From Verrucomicrobiota bacterium (GTDB lineage Bacteria > Verrucomicrobiota > Kiritimatiellia > Kiritimatiellales > Tichowtungiaceae): a stretch of 6,936 nucleotides of DNA. Below are positions 4,525-6,936 of the stretch, in pieces. How positions within the stretch are numbered: the stretch's first letter is position 1; each line of letters starts with the position of its first letter. The notes beneath the pieces are model-generated. The model saw only the letters and a list, made by a program, of their open reading frames with translations, made no database searches and was not told where the DNA came from. The stretch covers positions 1 through 6,936 of the forward strand of contig JAUXCB010000078.1 of assembly GCA_030619095.1 (NCBI GenBank). The letters are read 5' to 3'. Position numbers and translations under genes: made by a program.

Positions 4525-5817
4525 ATGCATAAGGTTTATCATCGAATTGAACAGATTGCCGGGAATGTGATTGTGGTCAGCGCCGAAGAGGTCGTTTATG
4601 GCGAGCTGGCGCAGGTCACCTCGGAGATGGGCACGTCACTCGCGCAGGTGATTCGTCTCGACGAGGGTCGTGTGTCATTGCAGGTTTTTGCGGGGAGTCG
4701 CGGAATCGCAACCGATTCGAACGTCCGTTTTCTTGGCAATACGATGCAGATTCCATTTTCGGAAAATTTGCTGGGCCGTGTTTTCACCGGATCCGGTGTG
4801 CCGCGTGACAAGGGGCCGGAAATCACCGAAAACAAAATTCCGATCGGCGGGCCATCGGTCAATCCGGCCAAGCGCATTATTCCGCGCAATATGGTGCGGA
4901 CCGGGATTCCGATGATCGATGTGTTCAACACACTCGTTGAATCGCAGAAACTTCCAATTTTCTCCGTTGCCGGGGAGCCTTATAATGAACTGCTCGCCCG
5001 CATCGCACTGCAGGCCGAAGTGGATATCATCATTCTCGGCGGCATGGGCCTCAAGCACGACGATTATCTCTACTTCCGCGACACCCTCGAAGAAAACGGC
5101 GCGCTCTCGCGGTCAGTTCTCTTTGTGCACACCGCCGCCGACCCGACGGTGGAATGTATGCTCGTTCCCGATATCGCACTGGCGGTCGCTGAAAAATTTG
5201 CCTTGCAGGACAAGCGTGTGCTCGTGCTCCTCACGGATATGACCAACTTCGCTGATGCGATGAAAGAGGTGGCGATCACGATGGAGCAGATTCCCTCCAA
5301 TCGTGGGTATCCCGGTGATCTGTATAGCCAGCTCGCCGCCCGCTATGAAAAGGCGGTCGACTTCGAAGGCTCCGGCTCAATCACCATCCTCGCGGTGACC
5401 ACCATGCCCGGCGATGACGTCACTCATCCGGTTCCAGACAATACCGGGTATATTACCGAAGGGCAGTTCTATCTGAAAAACGGACGCATTGAACCGTTCG
5501 GTTCACTTTCCCGTCTAAAGCAGCAGGTGAACGACCGAACCCGCGACGATCATCGTACGATCATGGACACCATGATTCAGCTCTATGCGTCTTTTAAGGA
5601 GACACTGGAAAAACAGTCGATGGGATTCCGCATGAGCTCGTGGGATACCAAGTTGCTTAAATATGGTGAACGATTCGAAAATGAAATGATGGCGCTCTCT
5701 GTCAACATTCCGCTCGAAGAGGCGCTTGATCGCGGCTGGAATATTCTGGCCGACTGCTTTGAACCGCAGGAAACCGGGATTGCCTCGAAACTAACTGACC
5801 AGTTTTGGCCGAAATAA
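4525..5817 (+). CDS. atpB: V-type ATP synthase/ATPase subunit B (regulatory, non-catalytic)
   Basis: At 430 residues this is the full length of bacterial V/A-type ATPase B subunits. B alternates with catalytic A in the A3B3 head of the cytoplasmic V1 sector. In order: an N-terminal beta-barrel (about 1-75, with SLAQVIRLDEGRVSLQVFAG), GGPSVNPAKRIIPRNMVRTGIPMIDVFNTL (108-137), and the degenerate P-loop region FSVAGEPYNELLARIA (146-161), which lacks the GKT of a true Walker A as expected for a non-catalytic subunit. Then come LLTDMTNFADAMKEVA, SNRGYPGDLYSQLAARYE, MPGDDVTHPVPDNTGYI and the SLSR motif with R330, which corresponds to the arginine contributed to the A/B interface. The C-terminal helical domain ends DQFWPK. 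Codons favour C- and G-ending forms (ATC, GCC, CTC) more than the accessory genes do. The next ATPase gene (D) is displaced by a GxxExxY insertion. Confidence 0.98.
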   Translation: MHKVYHRIEQIAGNVIVVSAEEVVYGELAQVTSEMGTSLAQVIRLDEGRVSLQVFAGSRGIATDSNVRFLGNTMQIPFSENLLGRVFTGSGVPRDKGPEITENKIPIGGPSVNPAKRIIPRNMVRTGIPMIDVFNTLVESQKLPIFSVAGEPYNELLARIALQAEVDIIILGGMGLKHDDYLYFRDTLEENGALSRSVLFVHTAADPTVECMLVPDIALAVAEKFALQDKRVLVLLTDMTNFADAMKEVAITMEQIPSNRGYPGDLYSQLAARYEKAVDFEGSGSITILAVTTMPGDDVTHPVPDNTGYITEGQFYLKNGRIEPFGSLSRLKQQVNDRTRDDHRTIMDTMIQLYASFKETLEKQSMGFRMSSWDTKLLKYGERFENEMMALSVNIPLEEALDRGWNILADCFEPQETGIASKLTDQFWPK

Positions 5818-5823
5818 AGCATT

Positions 5824-5850
5824 CGCAGATGGGCGCAGATAAACGCAGAT
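5824..5850 (+). repeat. CGCAGAT x3 decanucleotide array (left flank of GxxExxY gene)
   Basis: CGCAGAT occurs at 5824-5830, 5834-5840 and 5844-5850, exactly 10 bp apart with variable 3 nt spacers (GGG, AAA). The array starts 7 nt after the ATPase B stop. The GxxExxY ATG (5849-5851) is made from the last repeat. The reverse complement recurs on the far side of the gene. Confidence 0.9.
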
Positions 5851-6247
5851 GAACTACGAAACTGACAAGAGGGATGAGAAAACCTATGCAATCATTGGTG
5901 CAGCGATGGCTGTGCATAATGAGTTGGGGTGTGGCTTTTTTGAGGCAGTTTATCAAGATGCTTTGGAAGTTGAGTTTAAAAAACAGGGAATACCCTATGA
6001 GAGAGAGAAAAAGTTGGATGTTTTTTATTCAGGGGAAAAGCTGAATTCTTTTTATCGCACGGATTTTCTCTGTTTCGATGAAGTTCTCGTAGAGACGAAA
6101 GCCCTAAGCAAAATGTCGGGAACGGAAGAGGCTCAGATTTTAAATCAATTGAAGGCCTCAAAGTGTCACAAAGCTCTCCTGATCAATTTTGGCGTATCGA
6201 AACTGGAAACTAAACGAATGGTTCTCAATCTGCGTGAATCTGCGTGA
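5849..6247 (+). CDS. GxxExxY family protein (PDDEXK_3-like)
   Basis: This 132-residue protein carries the family signature GFFEAVYQDAL (G29, E32, Y35), preceded by IIGAAMAVHNELGCG. A nuclease-like core follows: D72 in YRTDFLCFD and the E82-T-K84 pair in VLVETKAL, then an amphipathic EEAQILNQLKAS helix and LLINFG. These are the residues of a PD-(D/E)XK-type fold, so an endonuclease activity is plausible, but the family's function is not established. ATG 5849 gives the usual family length and lies inside the last CGCAGAT repeat; no Shine-Dalgarno precedes it. The TGA (6245-6247) and the final residues NLRESA are encoded by the downstream ATCTGCG array. The gene is richer in A/T-ending codons than its ATPase neighbours. 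It interrupts the normally contiguous B-D gene pair. Confidence 0.93.
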   Translation: MNYETDKRDEKTYAIIGAAMAVHNELGCGFFEAVYQDALEVEFKKQGIPYEREKKLDVFYSGEKLNSFYRTDFLCFDEVLVETKALSKMSGTEEAQILNQLKASKCHKALLINFGVSKLETKRMVLNLRESA

Positions 6248-6254
6248 ATCTGCG
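6228..6254 (+). repeat. ATCTGCG x3 decanucleotide array (right flank, inverted relative to the left array)
   Basis: ATCTGCG occurs at 6228-6234, 6238-6244 and 6248-6254, each followed by GTGA-type spacing with a 10 bp period. It is the reverse complement of the CGCAGAT array at 5824-5850, so the GxxExxY gene lies between inverted arrays of equal copy number. The array encodes the protein's C-terminus and stop and ends 12 nt before the ATPase D start codon. Confidence 0.9.
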
Positions 6255-6266
6255 GATAAAACAAAA

Positions 6267-6869
6267 ATGGCTAAGATTAAGTATACGAAGAATGAGCTGA
6301 AGGCCCAGCGTGACGCGCTGAGTCGCTTCACGCGCTATCTGCCGACGCTGTTGCTGAAAAAGCAGCAGTTGCAGGTGGAACTGCGGACACTCGACGCGCA
6401 GATCAATGCCAAGCATTCCGAAGAGGATCAGGCGCGTGCCGATCTCGCCGCGTGGGTGAAGCTCTTCTCCGAATCGTTCGATTTTACGCCCTATATCCAG
6501 GTTTCTGAAATTCAGCGCTCTACCGGCAATATCGCAGGAGTCACGATTCCAATCTTTGGAAACATTTCGTTCGTCGAAGAAACACCCGATCTGTTTGAAA
6601 CCGCCGCTTGGGTCGATGCAGGGATTGAACTGCTTCGTCAGTTGATCAGCCTGCGGGTTGAGCGGCAGATCATCGAAGAGCAGCATCAGTTGCTTTCCGA
6701 TGAACTGCGTACCACCTCGCAGCGCGTTAACCTGTTTGAAAAAGTGAAGATTCCCGAGTGCCGGGAAAACATTCGAAGCATTCGTATTTTCATGGGCGAC
6801 CAGCAGACGGCAGCCGTCGCCCGTTCCAAAATTGCCAAAGGCAAAAGCGCAGAAAAAACAACCAGTTAG
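6267..6869 (+). CDS. atpD: V-type ATP synthase/ATPase subunit D (central stalk)
   Basis: From ATG 6267 the product is 200 residues, normal for subunit D, the coiled-coil rotor shaft that turns inside the A3B3 head. The N-terminus MAKIKYTKNELKAQRDALSRF and the long helix TLLLKKQQLQVELRTLDAQINA are typical, as is the C-terminal helical half ending NLFEKVKIPECRENIRSIRIFMGDQQTAAVARSKIAKGK. The central VTIPIFGNISF stretch forms the short globular part. The frame is open upstream to a TTG at 6189, but that part is the GxxExxY 3' end and repeat array read in another frame, so ATG 6267 is chosen. The ribosome binding site is weak (GCGGA at 6252-6256, partly inside the array), so the insertion may have replaced the native one or changed coupling to subunit B. 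Confidence 0.97.
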   Translation: MAKIKYTKNELKAQRDALSRFTRYLPTLLLKKQQLQVELRTLDAQINAKHSEEDQARADLAAWVKLFSESFDFTPYIQVSEIQRSTGNIAGVTIPIFGNISFVEETPDLFETAAWVDAGIELLRQLISLRVERQIIEEQHQLLSDELRTTSQRVNLFEKVKIPECRENIRSIRIFMGDQQTAAVARSKIAKGKSAEKTTS

Positions 6870-6871
6870 CC

Positions 6872-6897
6872 CACGAATAACACGAATGAACACGAAT
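6872..6897 (+). repeat. CACGAAT x3 array (left flank of a second GxxExxY gene)
   Basis: CACGAAT occurs at 6872-6878, 6881-6887 and 6891-6897 with periods of 9 and 10 bp, beginning 2 nt after the ATPase D stop. The layout copies the CGCAGAT array after subunit B: a triple heptamer just after an ATPase stop codon, with a gene start codon inside it. Confidence 0.85.
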
Positions 6898-6936
6898 ACA
6901 GACATAGTTTATAAAGATGAGAGCTACGCAATTATA
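6886..6936 (+). CDS. Second GxxExxY family protein, N-terminal 17 codons only (cut by window edge)
   Basis: ATG 6886 lies inside the CACGAAT array and opens MNTNTDIVYKDESYAII to the window edge. KDESYAII aligns with RDEKTYAIIGA of the GxxExxY protein at 5849 and with the usual N-terminus of that family as I recall it. The signature G-x-x-E-x-x-Y would come about 15 residues further on and is not visible. As with the first copy there is no Shine-Dalgarno. The peptide differs enough from the first protein that it is a separate family member, not a recent duplicate. Confidence 0.72.
   Translation, partial: MNTNTDIVYKDESYAII

Noticed and set aside
4670..4700. Missing Walker A in subunit B as a sign of inactivation
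   Set aside because: Subunit B of V/A-type ATPases is non-catalytic and normally lacks the P-loop GKT, so this is expected.
5824..6254. CRISPR array
   Set aside because: Units are 7 bp with 3 nt spacers and in inverted groups around a gene; this does not fit CRISPR repeat or spacer lengths.
6189..6266. Upstream TTG start for ATPase D
   Set aside because: The extra 26 residues come from the GxxExxY 3' end and the ATCTGCG array; MAKIKYTKNEL is the normal subunit D N-terminus.
6225..6905. 226-codon open frame on the minus strand opposite ATPase D
   Set aside because: It is antisense to a confidently identified subunit D gene, has no recognisable domain or start signal, and includes repeat arrays at its ends; it is a shadow frame.
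1..6936. tRNA, rRNA or transposase genes
   Set aside because: No tRNA cloverleaf or rRNA-like stretch and no transposase or integrase motif was seen in any frame.

Overview
This 6.9 kb window holds part of a bacterial V-type (A/V-type) ATPase operon that has been heavily invaded by accessory genes. All recognisable genes are on the + strand. The ATPase genes are subunit B (4525-5817) and subunit D (6267-6869). Subunit B has the 'GEPYNELLARIA' form of the degenerate nucleotide-site loop that I associate with V-ATPases of spirochaetes, Chlamydiae, Bacteroidetes and other PVC bacteria. Together with the accessory families (DUF1016, DUF4143/AAA_14, AlbA_2, DUF2971, GxxExxY) and the short intergenic palindromes, this suggests a PVC-type bacterium, perhaps Kiritimatiellota, Lentisphaerota or Verrucomicrobiota. 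That placement is inference from family recall, not a phylogeny.

Left region (1-2443): a DUF1016/YhcG-type PD-(D/E)XK nuclease enters from outside the window. Its 3' end runs straight into the C-terminal remnant of a DUF2971 gene in another frame. A 49-codon 5' remnant of an AlbA_2 (Schlafen-like) gene follows, then an intact AAA_14/DUF4143 ATPase.

Middle region (2444-4524): a repeat-rich stretch with degenerate ~48 bp repeats, 15 bp TTCCAAnnnTTGGAA palindromes, a terminator-like hairpin and one small unrecognised ORF. A second AlbA_2 5' remnant of 20 codons then overlaps the start of an intact AlbA_2/GHKL-type ATP-binding regulator. That protein carries a four-copy SGAQ linker and a C-terminal tail translated from repeat DNA. 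A perfect 11 bp hairpin lies between its stop codon and the ribosome binding site of the ATPase B gene.

Right region (4525-6936): ATPase B, then a GxxExxY-family gene, then ATPase D, then the first 17 codons of what appears to be a second GxxExxY gene cut by the window edge. The first GxxExxY gene sits between inverted arrays of a heptamer repeated every 10 bp (CGCAGAT x3 before, ATCTGCG x3 after), and its start and stop codons lie inside those arrays. The second begins inside a different array (CACGAAT x3). B and D are normally adjacent, so the picture is of small gene-plus-repeat cassettes landing immediately after ATPase stop codons without breaking the ATPase reading frames.

The strongest candidate for something undescribed is this GxxExxY/decanucleotide-array architecture. 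The repeated 5' remnants of AlbA_2 genes in front of ATPase genes come next. By the usual gene order, subunit A should lie left of the window and subunits I and K to the right; this cannot be seen here.
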